Source: Lewinellaceae bacterium (GTDB taxonomy: Bacteria > Bacteroidota > Bacteroidia > Chitinophagales > Saprospiraceae). Taken from it: a stretch of DNA of 64,000 nucleotides. The notes beneath the pieces were generated by a model. The model worked only from the letters and a program-made list of their open reading frames with translations, was not told the origin of the DNA and did not search any database. Position 1 is the stretch's first letter, and every line of letters starts with the position of its first letter. Location: the NCBI GenBank assembly GCA_020636025.1, contig JACJYQ010000001.1, positions 248,001 to 312,000 of the forward strand, written 5' to 3'. The position numbers and the translations under genes were made by a program. Positions 34,073 to 43,012 of the stretch are shown piece after piece.

Positions 34073-37000
34073 ATGAAACAGTTTTCCATTCTACTCCTCC
34101 TCGTAGGCTGCATTTCTTTCCTTAACGCGCAGCAAAACAAACCTGCCCTTACCAGTGAAATCCTGAAAACCATCAATATCAGAAACATAGGTCCGGCGGC
34201 CATGTCGGGTCGAATTACGGCCATTGCTGTTGATCCTATTCACCCGGAAGTGATTTACGCAGGTTCGGCTTCTGGCGGAGTATGGCGCAGTACCAGCGGT
34301 GGCACCAACTGGCAACCGATATTTGACAAGGCACCAACACAATGCATCGGTTCCATTGCCATAAATCCGAAAAACCCGGATGAGATTTGGGTGGGTACCG
34401 GCGAAGGGAACCCTCGTAATTCTCAAAATTTTGGAGTAGGTGTTTTCAAAACGATCAATGGAGGAGAGGATTGGACATTTATGGGGCTGCCTAATTCACG
34501 GACCATAAATCGAATTGTAATTCATCGCGACAATCCTGATATTGTTTTTGTGGCCTCTTTGGGTTCCACCAACGGACCTTCTGAAGAAAGGGGTGTGTTT
34601 AAAAGTACTGATGGTGGCCAAACCTGGAAGAAAGCCCTGTATGTCAATGATTTAACCGGTTGTGCTGAATTGGTAGCCGATCCGCAAAACCCGAGTAAAC
34701 TTTATGCCGCGATGTGGGAATATCGCCGCTGGCCCTGGTTTTTTGAGTCAGGTGGTGAAGGATCTGGTTTGTATATCAGCTACGATGCAGGCGAAAACTG
34801 GGTTCAGCGAACCGATAAGGATGGATTACCTGAAGGCGAACTTGGACGAATTGGATTGGCGGTTGCCAAAAGTAACCCTGACATAGTGTATGCTTTGGTT
34901 GAAGCAAAGGAAAACGCCTTGTATAAAAGTGAAGATGGCGGCAAAAAATGGAATAAAATGGCCACCAAAGGCATGGGTGACCGGCCATTTTACTATTCAG
35001 AAATTTACGTTGACCCCAAAAATGAGAACAGAGTTTATTCCATATTCTCAACCATTTCGGTGAGTGAGGATGGTGGAAAAACATTTGAGTCATTCGCAGG
35101 TTGGTCTATCCACCCCGATCACCAGTCATTCTGGATTAGTCCCGACAATCCCAATTACATCATTGATGGAAACGATGGTGGCCTGAACATCACACTCGAC
35201 CGTGGCAAAACCTGGCGATTTGCAGAAAATATCCCGGTAGGTCAGTTTTACCATGTCGATGTGGATAATGAGTGGCCTTACAATGTGTATGGCGGACTAC
35301 AGGATAACGGCTCCGGCACAGGCCCTTCAGCGGTATGGCGGTATGGTGGAATTCGCAACAGTGACTGGCAGGAGGTGAATTTTGGCGATGGATTTGAAAC
35401 CATGCCCAGAAAAGATGATTCGCGTTATGTATTCTCCGAATCGCAAGGTGGTGAGTTGAGCTACATTGATAAAAAGACAGGCGACGGGCGTTATATAAAA
35501 CCATTGCATCCAGATGGCAAGACGGAATTGCGCTTCAACTGGAATGCTCCACTGGCGCAAGATCCGTTCAATCCTCACGGCATTTATTTCGGGTCTCAAT
35601 TCCTGCATTATTCTTCGGATTTAGGTCAGAATTGGAAATTACTCAGTCCGGATCTCTCTACAAATGATACCTCAAAACTGCATCAGGATATTTCGGGTGG
35701 ATTAACTTTTGATGCCACCAATGCAGAGAACCATTGTACGGTGATTGCCATAAGTCCATCGCCGGCCGATAGAGAGGTGATTTGGGTAGGAACGGATGAC
35801 GGTAATGTGCAGCTTACCCGAAATGGCGGCAAAACCTGGACAAACCTTGGCGATAAATTACCAGATGCACCAATGGCTGCCTGGATACCGCAAATTGAAT
35901 GTTCGAAAACAAATGCCGGAGAGGCGTTTATAGTACTTAATAATTACCGACAGAATGATTTCTTGCCTTATTTGTATCACACGACAGATTTTGGTAAAAA
36001 ATGGAAACGGTTGGTTTCGCCTAAAAATCTACCTGTTCCCAATGGTGCCAGGGGAGGCAATTATTGTTTGTCAGTCATCCAGGACACTGAGGTTCCTTCT
36101 TTGCTGTTTTTAGGTACAGACCAGGGCTTATATATATCCATTGATTATGGTAATTCCTGGGTGAAATTTCCACCTGAAGCACTGCCCTCAGTGCCGGTAT
36201 ATGATATGAAAATTCAGGAGCGCGACGGGGATCTTGTGTTGGGCACCTTTGGCAGAGCCATTTGGATACTGGACAACCTCTCTCCATTGCGGGAGCTAGC
36301 CAGAAAAGGGGCTTCCATGCTTGAAGAACCTTTTAAACTGTTTGCCGCCCAGCCTGGCATCCAGGTGGAATACCGTTCATTTGAAGGTCCGCGCTTTGCT
36401 GTTGATGCAAATTTTCATGGACCAAGTAAGAGTGCTGCTGTTCGAATTCCGGTATGGGTAAAGCCGGGTTTGAAAGCGGAATCAAAGTCCGACAAAAAGG
36501 ACAAGGATAAAAAAGAGGTAAAATCAAAAGAGGAGAAAGACAAGAAGGGAGGCAGAAAACCCGGCAAAGAGAAAGAAAAAGCCATGGTTGTTGTGCTTGG
36601 CCTGGAAGGAGACACCCTACGGCAGTTTAGTACAGAACTTGATACAGCTTTTTCCTCCAGTATTTGGTGGAGAATGGATACCAAAGGGGTGCAGTTCCCA
36701 TCTAAAAACGATCCACCGAAGGACAGGGATGAGCCGGGTGGCGGCCCAAAGGTTTTGGCTGGCGATTATTGGGTAAAAGTCAAGTACATGGACTGGACAG
36801 ATTCTGTAAAAGTGACGGTAATGGATGATCCAAGGCTAAACATTTCTAAAGCCGACCGGGAAGCACAAAATGCGGCGATCCGTGACATTAATACACTTGT
36901 GGAGCGCCTAACCAATGCATACAATCGCTTGAAAGAAGCAGAAAAGACGGTTTCATTGGTGGAAAGTCAATTTGTAAATGTTCCTGACAGCCTCAAAAAA

Positions 37001-37318
37001 GACGTGCTAAAATTGGGTGCAGCAATCAAAGACACGATCAGCAATTTGAAGGAACAGTTTTTCCAACACAAGGAAGAAAAAGGCATCAAACGCGGAGAAG
37101 ATAATATGAATTCAAAGATTTGGCGGGCCTTGGGTTACATCAGAAGGAATGATGGAGAGCCAAACTCAACAGCAGAAATTGCGGCTAATACGGCAAAGCA
37201 GGATGCTGAAGCCTTAATCTCTAAGATAAATGAGCTGTTTGAAACCCAATGGACGGAATTCCGAAGCACAGCAGAAACCATCCAATATACCTTGTTCAAG
37301 GATTTTGAACGGTTGTAA
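34073..37318 (+). CDS. Secreted sortilin/VPS10-like beta-propeller protein
   Basis: 1081 residues from ATG 34073-34075 (MKQFSILLLLVGCISFLNAQ, a signal peptide). The body is a multi-bladed propeller rich in Asp-box/BNR motifs: STSGGTNWQPI, STDGGQTWKKA, SYDAGENWVQR, SEDGGKKWNKM, TRNGGKTWTNL, and GRITAIAVDPIHPEVIYAGSASGGVW near the start. Bacteroidota proteins like this are often annotated as glycosyl hydrolase or VPS10 domain protein; activity is unproven. At about 800-838 there is an odd segment of Lys/Asp/Glu repeats, followed by a C-terminal region with helices. Ends at an inverted repeat shared with icd. Confidence 0.85.
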   Translation: MKQFSILLLLVGCISFLNAQQNKPALTSEILKTINIRNIGPAAMSGRITAIAVDPIHPEVIYAGSASGGVWRSTSGGTNWQPIFDKAPTQCIGSIAINPKNPDEIWVGTGEGNPRNSQNFGVGVFKTINGGEDWTFMGLPNSRTINRIVIHRDNPDIVFVASLGSTNGPSEERGVFKSTDGGQTWKKALYVNDLTGCAELVADPQNPSKLYAAMWEYRRWPWFFESGGEGSGLYISYDAGENWVQRTDKDGLPEGELGRIGLAVAKSNPDIVYALVEAKENALYKSEDGGKKWNKMATKGMGDRPFYYSEIYVDPKNENRVYSIFSTISVSEDGGKTFESFAGWSIHPDHQSFWISPDNPNYIIDGNDGGLNITLDRGKTWRFAENIPVGQFYHVDVDNEWPYNVYGGLQDNGSGTGPSAVWRYGGIRNSDWQEVNFGDGFETMPRKDDSRYVFSESQGGELSYIDKKTGDGRYIKPLHPDGKTELRFNWNAPLAQDPFNPHGIYFGSQFLHYSSDLGQNWKLLSPDLSTNDTSKLHQDISGGLTFDATNAENHCTVIAISPSPADREVIWVGTDDGNVQLTRNGGKTWTNLGDKLPDAPMAAWIPQIECSKTNAGEAFIVLNNYRQNDFLPYLYHTTDFGKKWKRLVSPKNLPVPNGARGGNYCLSVIQDTEVPSLLFLGTDQGLYISIDYGNSWVKFPPEALPSVPVYDMKIQERDGDLVLGTFGRAIWILDNLSPLRELARKGASMLEEPFKLFAAQPGIQVEYRSFEGPRFAVDANFHGPSKSAAVRIPVWVKPGLKAESKSDKKDKDKKEVKSKEEKDKKGGRKPGKEKEKAMVVVLGLEGDTLRQFSTELDTAFSSSIWWRMDTKGVQFPSKNDPPKDRDEPGGGPKVLAGDYWVKVKYMDWTDSVKVTVMDDPRLNISKADREAQNAAIRDINTLVERLTNAYNRLKEAEKTVSLVESQFVNVPDSLKKDVLKLGAAIKDTISNLKEQFFQHKEEKGIKRGEDNMNSKIWRALGYIRRNDGEPNSTAEIAANTAKQDAEALISKINELFETQWTEFRSTAETIQYTLFKDFERL

Positions 37319-37325
37319 AAATGAG

Positions 37326-37388
37326 GAGTGCGGAGTGTTGAGTGCGGAGTGTTGAGTGAAAAACGCACTCCGCACTCCGCACTCCGCA
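37326..37388. repeat. Hairpin of 7-bp words between convergent genes
   Basis: Left arm 37326-37358 is made of 7-bp units CGGAGTG and TTGAGTG; right arm 37366-37388 is three copies of CACTCCG. The arms pair nearly fully around a 7-nt loop. The left arm starts 7 nt past the stop of the propeller gene and the right arm ends 1 nt from the icd stop codon. Probably works as a two-way terminator or 3' stabiliser. Confidence 0.9.
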
Positions 37389-37389
37389 T

Positions 37390-38655
37390 TTACATATTGG
37401 CAATGATCTCATCGCCAAACTCGGAGCACTTCAACTTAGTGGCTCCATTCATCAGGCGTTCGAAATCATAGGTAACGCGTTTCTTGCGAATGCTTCTTTC
37501 GATTCCACGTACTACCATTTTGGCGGCTCTGTCCCATCCCAGATACTCGAGCATCATAACACCCGACAGGATAACGGAGGATGGATTCACCATGTCTTTG
37601 CCAGCGTACTTTGGCGCAGTACCGTGAGTTGCTTCGAAAATGGCGTGTCCGCTGATGTAATTGATGTTGGCGCCAGGAGCGATTCCTATACCACCAACCT
37701 GGGCTGCAAGCGCATCGGAAAGGTAATCGCCGTTCAGGTTGAGGGTGGCCACCATGTCATACTCAGAAGGACGAAGCAGGATCTGTTGCAGGAAAGCATC
37801 GGCGATGCTGTCTTTAACCAGCAATTTGCCTTCAGCCAGAGCAGTTGATTGAGCTTCGTTTGCGGCAGCTTCTCCTTTATCTGCTTTGATACGGTCGTAT
37901 TGTGCCCAGGTAAATACGCGATCTCCGAATTCGCGCTCGGCCAGTTCATATCCCCAATCCTTGAATTTACCTTCTGTAAATTTCATGATATTGCCCTTGT
38001 GTACGAGGGTTAAGGACTTACGTTTGTATTTGAAAGCGTATTCAATGGCGGCTCGAACCAATCTTTCTGTACCTTCTTTGGATACAGGTTTGATGCCGAT
38101 GCTAGAGCTTTCAGGGAATCTGATTTTATTCACACCCATTTCATTTTGCAGGAAAGCGATTACTTTTTCTGCCTCTGGTGTGCCAGACATGTATTCAATG
38201 CCTGCATAAATATCTTCTGTGTTTTCACGGAAAATGACCATGTTAACCAGCCCAGGCTGCTTTACCGGGCTTGGTACTCCTCTGAACCAACGCACTGGGC
38301 GCACACAAGCGTACAAGTCGAGTTGCTGGCGAAGCGCTACGTTGAGTGAGCGAATGCCACCACCAACTGGTGTGGTCAATGGACCTTTGATGGCCACTTT
38401 GTATTCTTTTATTACATCGAGAGTTTCATCCGGAAGCCAGGAGCCGGTATTATTAAATGCTTTTTCACCGGCCAATACTTCTTTCCAAACGATTTTCTTT
38501 TTCCCTTTAAAAGCCTTCTCAACTGCGGCATCCAGCACGCGAACGGAGGCAGCCCAGATATCCGGACCAATACCGTCACCTTCGATGAAAGGAATAATTG
38601 GATCATTTGGGACTTTCAGTTTGCCCCTCTTAATGGTAATAGCAGAACCTTGCAT
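37390..38655 (-). CDS. icd: Isocitrate dehydrogenase (NADP+)
   Basis: 421 residues from ATG 38653-38655 (MQGSAITIKRGKLKVPND); longer in-frame starts lack homology and would cross the promoter box. The sequence is of the E. coli type: IPFIEGDGIGPDIW at about 21-34, KGPLTTPVGGGIRSLNVALRQ at about 96-116 with the substrate-binding Ser and Asn, DLYACVRPVRWFRGVPSPV, MVIFRENTEDIYAGIEY, and ATHGTAPKYAGKDMVNPSSVIL near the end. It oxidises isocitrate to 2-oxoglutarate in the TCA cycle, making NADPH. The -7 box TACTTTTG is at 38716-38723. Confidence 0.97.
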   Translation of the reverse strand: MQGSAITIKRGKLKVPNDPIIPFIEGDGIGPDIWAASVRVLDAAVEKAFKGKKKIVWKEVLAGEKAFNNTGSWLPDETLDVIKEYKVAIKGPLTTPVGGGIRSLNVALRQQLDLYACVRPVRWFRGVPSPVKQPGLVNMVIFRENTEDIYAGIEYMSGTPEAEKVIAFLQNEMGVNKIRFPESSSIGIKPVSKEGTERLVRAAIEYAFKYKRKSLTLVHKGNIMKFTEGKFKDWGYELAEREFGDRVFTWAQYDRIKADKGEAAANEAQSTALAEGKLLVKDSIADAFLQQILLRPSEYDMVATLNLNGDYLSDALAAQVGGIGIAPGANINYISGHAIFEATHGTAPKYAGKDMVNPSSVILSGVMMLEYLGWDRAAKMVVRGIERSIRKKRVTYDFERLMNGATKLKCSEFGDEIIANM

Positions 38656-38715
38656 GTTGTGGAATAATAATGTTAAAGTGATGAAATAGGGCAAAAAGCC
38701 TAAGTTTTGGGGCCG

Positions 38716-38723
38716 CAAAAGTA
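38716..38723 (-). promoter_or_regulatory. Promoter -7 box for icd
   Basis: Minus strand TACTTTTG, full match to TAnnTTTG, 60 nt upstream of the icd ATG. No TTG at the -33 distance. Confidence 0.55.
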
Positions 38724-38811
38724 CCACGAAAAGCGGATTTTTTTGAAGGCTTTTCTAAATTTTAGGCATAATTCTTCCAAAATTTACATTGAAAGGTGCC
38801 ACATATCATTT

Positions 38812-40065
38812 TTAGGACTTATGCCGGGTATGCTGATGTATCCAGTTCATGGCAACTTCGGATGCTCCTTCGTTTTCTGCCAGATAATGAAGAACGGCAT
38901 TGGAAGCCTTTTTATAATAAACAGGGTCCTGAAGTGATGTAATTGAATTGACTAATTCAGCCGTATCCAAAACAGAAAATGCACCATTGCGCGCCACAAA
39001 TTGAACCGCTTCCTCAAACTTTCGATACTTCGGACCAAACAAAATGGGCAATCCAAATGCAGCCGGTTCAAGGGTGTTGTGGATGCCGCTGCCAAAGCCG
39101 CCACCGATGTAGGCGATTTTTCCGTACCGGTACAGGCTGTTCAACATGCCTACATTGTCAATTACCAACACCCGGGAAGAATCATTTATTCCTGTCTTGA
39201 ATGCTGAATAGCGAACCGCATTTTCAAAAATGGAACATATACGGGTGATATTTTGCTCTGAAGGGGCATGTGGAGCAATGATGAACTTCATATTCTGGCA
39301 AATTTCCAAACCCATCAGTCCACTGAGCAGATTTTCATCTGTTTCCCAAGTGCTACCGGCGATGATCAGATCCTTGCCGTTGGAAAATTCTTCCATAGTT
39401 TTATTTGGAGCAACTTCCTTAGCCAGGCGCATCACCCTGTCGATGCGGGTGTCTCCGGCAATTATACACTTGTCAATATTGATACTTTTCAAGAGCTCAG
39501 CGGATCTTTCGTTCTGCACCTGAATTTCGCTAAATGCGGACAGTACATTTCTCCAAAATGATCCATACCACTTGAAAAACAACTGTGAAGGGCGGAACAG
39601 AGCCGAAATCAGCAGGGTAGGGGTTTGTTGGTTTTTTAGTTCCAAAAGGTAATTTGCCCAGAAATCGTATTTCACAAAAATTGCGATGTTCGGTTTGAGT
39701 ATATGTAAAAAATCGGAAGCCTGCCTTGGTGTATCGGTCGGGAGATATAGTATATAATTGGCTATTGGATATTCTTTTCTGATCTCATATCCGGAAGGGG
39801 AAAAAAAGCTGAGTACGATTTTCCACTCGGGGTAATCCTGGTGAAAACGCTCCAATACCGGACGGCCCTGTTCAAATTCCCCAAGAGAAGAAACATGCAT
39901 CCAAAGCGTTTTTTCAGCGCTTGATTTTGCCTTGTATACTTGTAAGGATTTTCGCCAATTTTTTCGCCCTTCAACCCACTTCCCTGCTTTCGGGTGAAAC
40001 CAGGAAGCCAGATGCAGCCCAATCTGCATCAGCCGTATTGAAAGATTGTACAAAAAATGGGTCAT
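38812..40065 (-). CDS. waaA: 3-deoxy-D-manno-octulosonic acid (Kdo) transferase
   Basis: 417 residues. Adds Kdo to lipid IVA in lipopolysaccharide synthesis, at the inner face of the inner membrane. An N-terminal hydrophobic anchor (FLYNLSIRLMQIGLHLASWF) is followed by GT-B domains. Family motifs: LWMHVSSLGEFEQGRPVL at about 54-71 with the catalytic Glu, PTDTPRQASDFLHILKPNIAIFVKYDFW, AGDTRIDRV, IAGSTWETDE, and YIGGGFGSGIHNTLEPAAFGLPILFGPKY at about 315-343. Ten nt after an outer-membrane protein gene on the same strand, so likely one operon. Confidence 0.95.
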   Translation of the reverse strand: MTHFLYNLSIRLMQIGLHLASWFHPKAGKWVEGRKNWRKSLQVYKAKSSAEKTLWMHVSSLGEFEQGRPVLERFHQDYPEWKIVLSFFSPSGYEIRKEYPIANYILYLPTDTPRQASDFLHILKPNIAIFVKYDFWANYLLELKNQQTPTLLISALFRPSQLFFKWYGSFWRNVLSAFSEIQVQNERSAELLKSINIDKCIIAGDTRIDRVMRLAKEVAPNKTMEEFSNGKDLIIAGSTWETDENLLSGLMGLEICQNMKFIIAPHAPSEQNITRICSIFENAVRYSAFKTGINDSSRVLVIDNVGMLNSLYRYGKIAYIGGGFGSGIHNTLEPAAFGLPILFGPKYRKFEEAVQFVARNGAFSVLDTAELVNSITSLQDPVYYKKASNAVLHYLAENEGASEVAMNWIHQHTRHKS

Positions 40066-40074
40066 TTACCTAAC

Positions 40075-40836
40075 TCAATAATATAATTCCTCGCTGCTTC
40101 CGACATAGAAGGGTAGGGTCCAGGCCGCTTTTATGCCAAAAGTCAGGTCGAGCCGCTTGCCATCCAGTTTGCGCATTTCACTAAAATCCCAGTCGCGCCT
40201 GCTTTGAGTAAAGCCCTGGGTAAATTCCAGACCGATCATGAAATTACTGCGCTTTAATTTACCGAGTTTCTGCCATCCAATAAACTGATTAAGGGCAAAG
40301 CCTCCTGTAAACCGGTCATAGCCTTTTGAATAATCGCCTGTTAACTGGGTCAGGGTCTTGTCGTCATCCTGGGCATAAATGCGGTGTTGCAACCATCCTG
40401 CCCCCATTAAAGCCCGAATGCCCCTTCTTTGATCATCGAATGTGAAAAGTTTGCCAATGACACCACCCAGGTACAATCCGCGCTCCCTTAATGCCACCCC
40501 GGAAATTGCCCTGTTATTGCCAATGATGTGTCCTTCAGGCGTGCGCAGGATGCTTAGTGGGTCTTCTCTAACTTCTTTGCCAAACATGGCATGTCCCTCA
40601 AATCCAATGAAGTAATTATTGGCAGTCATAAACTCGAATCCACCGCCGTAGCTGCCACAATATCCAAATCGGTCGGCCAGGTCGCCTCCCGGCAGCTGTA
40701 TGCCTAGCCCAAGATGGAGCAGAAGGGCATTACCTTTGTTCCGGGCTTCCTGCTCTTCAGGATGCTCCTGAAATTTTTGTGCAGTAGCGGAAAATGCCAG
40801 CACTATGGCAATTGCAAAAAAGTAAAGTTGTTTCAT
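40075..40836 (-). CDS. Outer-membrane beta-barrel-like protein of unknown function
   Basis: 253 residues with a clear signal peptide (MKQLYFFAIAIVLAFSATAQ). The mature part has alternating hydrophobic strands with Gly and aromatic girdles (LLLHLGLGIQLPGGDL, YGGGFEFMTANNYFIGFEGHAMF, RGLYLGGVIGKLFTF, NFMIGLEFTQGF) and ends in a Tyr-rich tail, all consistent with a small outer-membrane barrel. I do not recognise a named family. It precedes waaA by 10 nt, suggesting an envelope role. Its ATG is only 9 nt from the divergent ATG of the FAD-linked oxidase gene. Confidence 0.75.
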   Translation of the reverse strand: MKQLYFFAIAIVLAFSATAQKFQEHPEEQEARNKGNALLLHLGLGIQLPGGDLADRFGYCGSYGGGFEFMTANNYFIGFEGHAMFGKEVREDPLSILRTPEGHIIGNNRAISGVALRERGLYLGGVIGKLFTFDDQRRGIRALMGAGWLQHRIYAQDDDKTLTQLTGDYSKGYDRFTGGFALNQFIGWQKLGKLKRSNFMIGLEFTQGFTQSRRDWDFSEMRKLDGKRLDLTFGIKAAWTLPFYVGSSEELYY

Positions 40837-40845
40837 AAATCAATA

Positions 40846-42282
40846 ATGATGAACCAGTCAGTAAATCCCGGCAAAAGTAACGTCTTCCAACCCATTTCGG
40901 CTGCCATCCTGAATGAAATGCGCCAGGTATTGAGTGAATCCTACCTGCTGACGGATGAGCAGGAACGTCGGGATTATGGCCACGACGAGACAGAAGACCT
41001 GTTATATATGCCGGAAGCTGTGGCATTCCCTGCCAACACCACCGAAATAGCTGCCTTGATGAAAATTTGTTCCCAAAACCATATACCTGTGGTGGTGCGA
41101 GGTGCGGGCTCAGGCCTGGCAGGTGGCGCTTTGCCGGTGAATGGAGGATTGGTTATTTCCATGAAACGCTTCGATAAAATCCTGAGCATCGACGAAAGGA
41201 ACTTTCAGGTATTGGTAGAGCCTGGAGTGATTACTGAGCACTTGCAAAATGTGCTTCAGGAAAAAGGTTTGTTTTACCCACCTGACCCTTCAAGTCGTGG
41301 AATGTCGTTTATCGGAGGTAACATCAGCACCAATGCCGGTGGACCTAAGGCGGTTAAATACGGCGTCGTTAAGGACCATGTGCTCAATTTGGAAGTTGTG
41401 TTGACGAATGGTGAAATAATCTGGACAGGATCAAATACATTAAAAAATTCGACTGGATATAACCTTACGCAGCTGATGGTTGGCAGCGAAGGTACGCTGG
41501 GTATTGTGACTAAAATTGTGCTGAAACTCCAGCCTTACCCAACAAAAAATCTGCTGATGCTGGTGCCTTTTAAGTCAGCTGAAAGCGCTTGCGCGGCGGT
41601 GGCGGCTATTTTTCAGGCTGGCGTTACACCGAGCGGATTAGAGTTTATGGAGAGAAATGCCATCGATTGGGCAGTTCGGTATGTTGGTGAAACGCCTGTT
41701 CCAATAATTGAAAGTGATGCCGCTCATTTGCTGATTGAAGTGGATGGATTTCACATGGATTCTCTGCTTGCAGATTGCGAAACAATTACTGGTGTATTGG
41801 AAAATTATGAAGCCGGAGAGATATTCTTTGCAGATGATGATACCACTAAAACGGCCCTATGGAAATTGCGCAGGAATGTGGCCCATGCTGTTAAACGGAA
41901 TTCTGTTTACAAGGAGGAGGACACCGTTGTACCACGTGCCGAATTACCGGCATTGCTGAAAGTTGTTAAGGACGTTGGGGAAAAATATGGCTTCGAGTCT
42001 GTTTGCTACGGGCACGCGGGAGATGGTAATCTGCATGTCAACATTTTGCGTGGGAACCTAACTGAAGATCAATGGAATGATGAGGTGCCTAAAGGTATCC
42101 GGGAGATTTTTCAGTTTGTAAAAAGTGTTGGCGGGACCATCTCTGGAGAGCATGGTGTGGGCCTGGTGCAACGCCCATATCTGGACATTGTCTTTACCCA
42201 AACGGAGATGAACCTGATGAAGGAAATTAAAAAGGTTTTTGACCCTACAGGCATATTGAATCCGGGGAAAGTGCTAGCCTAA
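40846..42282 (+). CDS. FAD-linked oxidase, glycolate oxidase GlcD-like
   Basis: 478 residues from ATG 40846-40848 (a second ATG follows at once). The FAD-binding PCMH domain has VVVRGAGSGLAGGALPVNGGLVISMKRFDKI at about 83-113, YPPDPSSRGMSFIGGNISTNAGGPKAVKYG at about 142-171 and VGSEGTLGIVTKIVLKL at about 208-224. The C-terminal oxidase domain has CYGHAGDGNLHVNI and GGTISGEHGVGLVQRPYL, and ends GILNPGKVLA, typical of GlcD/D-lactate dehydrogenase. It oxidises a 2-hydroxy acid; the substrate cannot be told apart here. No glcE/glcF neighbours. Its promoter must lie within the divergent outer-membrane gene. Confidence 0.9.
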   Translation: MMNQSVNPGKSNVFQPISAAILNEMRQVLSESYLLTDEQERRDYGHDETEDLLYMPEAVAFPANTTEIAALMKICSQNHIPVVVRGAGSGLAGGALPVNGGLVISMKRFDKILSIDERNFQVLVEPGVITEHLQNVLQEKGLFYPPDPSSRGMSFIGGNISTNAGGPKAVKYGVVKDHVLNLEVVLTNGEIIWTGSNTLKNSTGYNLTQLMVGSEGTLGIVTKIVLKLQPYPTKNLLMLVPFKSAESACAAVAAIFQAGVTPSGLEFMERNAIDWAVRYVGETPVPIIESDAAHLLIEVDGFHMDSLLADCETITGVLENYEAGEIFFADDDTTKTALWKLRRNVAHAVKRNSVYKEEDTVVPRAELPALLKVVKDVGEKYGFESVCYGHAGDGNLHVNILRGNLTEDQWNDEVPKGIREIFQFVKSVGGTISGEHGVGLVQRPYLDIVFTQTEMNLMKEIKKVFDPTGILNPGKVLA

Positions 42283-42346
42283 AGCATTTTGATCAGCTTT
42301 CAATTTCAGTAAGATATTATTAACAGAAAAGCGATTGCCCATTTTG

Positions 42347-42354
42347 TACTTTTG
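42347..42354 (+). promoter_or_regulatory. Promoter -7 box for the thioredoxin-like gene
   Basis: TACTTTTG, full match to TAnnTTTG, 40 nt upstream of the ATG at 42395. Confidence 0.55.
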
Positions 42355-42394
42355 CCACCGAAAAAGCATAAATCATTAAACTACGCCACCGATT

Positions 42395-42922
42395 ATGAAA
42401 CAAATATTATTAAGCTCGTTCTTTTTTCTTGGTCTATTCCTGCCATTGCATAGCCAGACTGCACAGTCAGCATCCATCAAATGGGTGACATGGGAAGAAG
42501 CCGTGGAGCTGAATAAAACCTCCCCTAAAAAAATACTGGTGGATGTATATACCAACTGGTGTGGTTGGTGCAAACGCATGGACAAAGGCACCTTTAGCGA
42601 CCCTGGCGTTGCTGCCTACGTAAATGAGCATTTCTATGCTGTGAAATTGAACGCTGAGCAAAAAGCAGACATCAAGTTTAACTCAGAAGTATTTGGCTTC
42701 GTACCCAATGATTCAGGCAGAGGCGGTGTACACTCGCTGGCGTATGCCTTGCTGGATGGCAAAATGGGATATCCATCCATGGTTTATCTCAATGAAAAAT
42801 ATGAGCGCATCATGATCTCTCCCGGTTACAAGGAAAGTACTGATATGCTAAAAGAACTGAAGTTCGCGGCTGAAGAAATGTACTCCAAAACTACCTGGGA
42901 ACAATATCGGAATGGCAAGTAA
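42395..42922 (+). CDS. Exported thioredoxin-family protein
   Basis: 175 residues. A signal peptide (MKQILLSSFFFLGLFLPLHSQ) directs it to the periplasm. The thioredoxin active site is C-G-W-C in YTNWCGWCKRMDKGTF at about 52-67, of the DsbD-gamma/thioredoxin-like group, with the cis-Pro loop in GYPSMVYLNEKYERI. Likely reduces or rearranges disulfides in exported proteins; partners unknown. Monocistronic, with its own promoter box, followed by the hairpin repeat that it shares with the convergent antiporter gene. Confidence 0.85.
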   Translation: MKQILLSSFFFLGLFLPLHSQTAQSASIKWVTWEEAVELNKTSPKKILVDVYTNWCGWCKRMDKGTFSDPGVAAYVNEHFYAVKLNAEQKADIKFNSEVFGFVPNDSGRGGVHSLAYALLDGKMGYPSMVYLNEKYERIMISPGYKESTDMLKELKFAAEEMYSKTTWEQYRNGK

Positions 42923-42926
42923 ATGA

Positions 42927-43012
42927 ATGCGGAGTGCGGAGAGTTGAGTGCGGAGTGAAAAAGAATAAATTGTTTCATGAAATTTCACTCCGCACTCCGC
43001 ACTCCGCACTCA
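42927..43012. repeat. Hairpin of 7-bp words between convergent genes
   Basis: Left arm 42927-42960 (GCGGAGTG and TTGAGTG words), right arm 42983-43012 (CACTCCG words); the two arms are near complements around a 22-nt loop. The right arm supplies the TGA stop of the antiporter gene (43010-43012). Same word family as 37326-37388. Confidence 0.88.
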
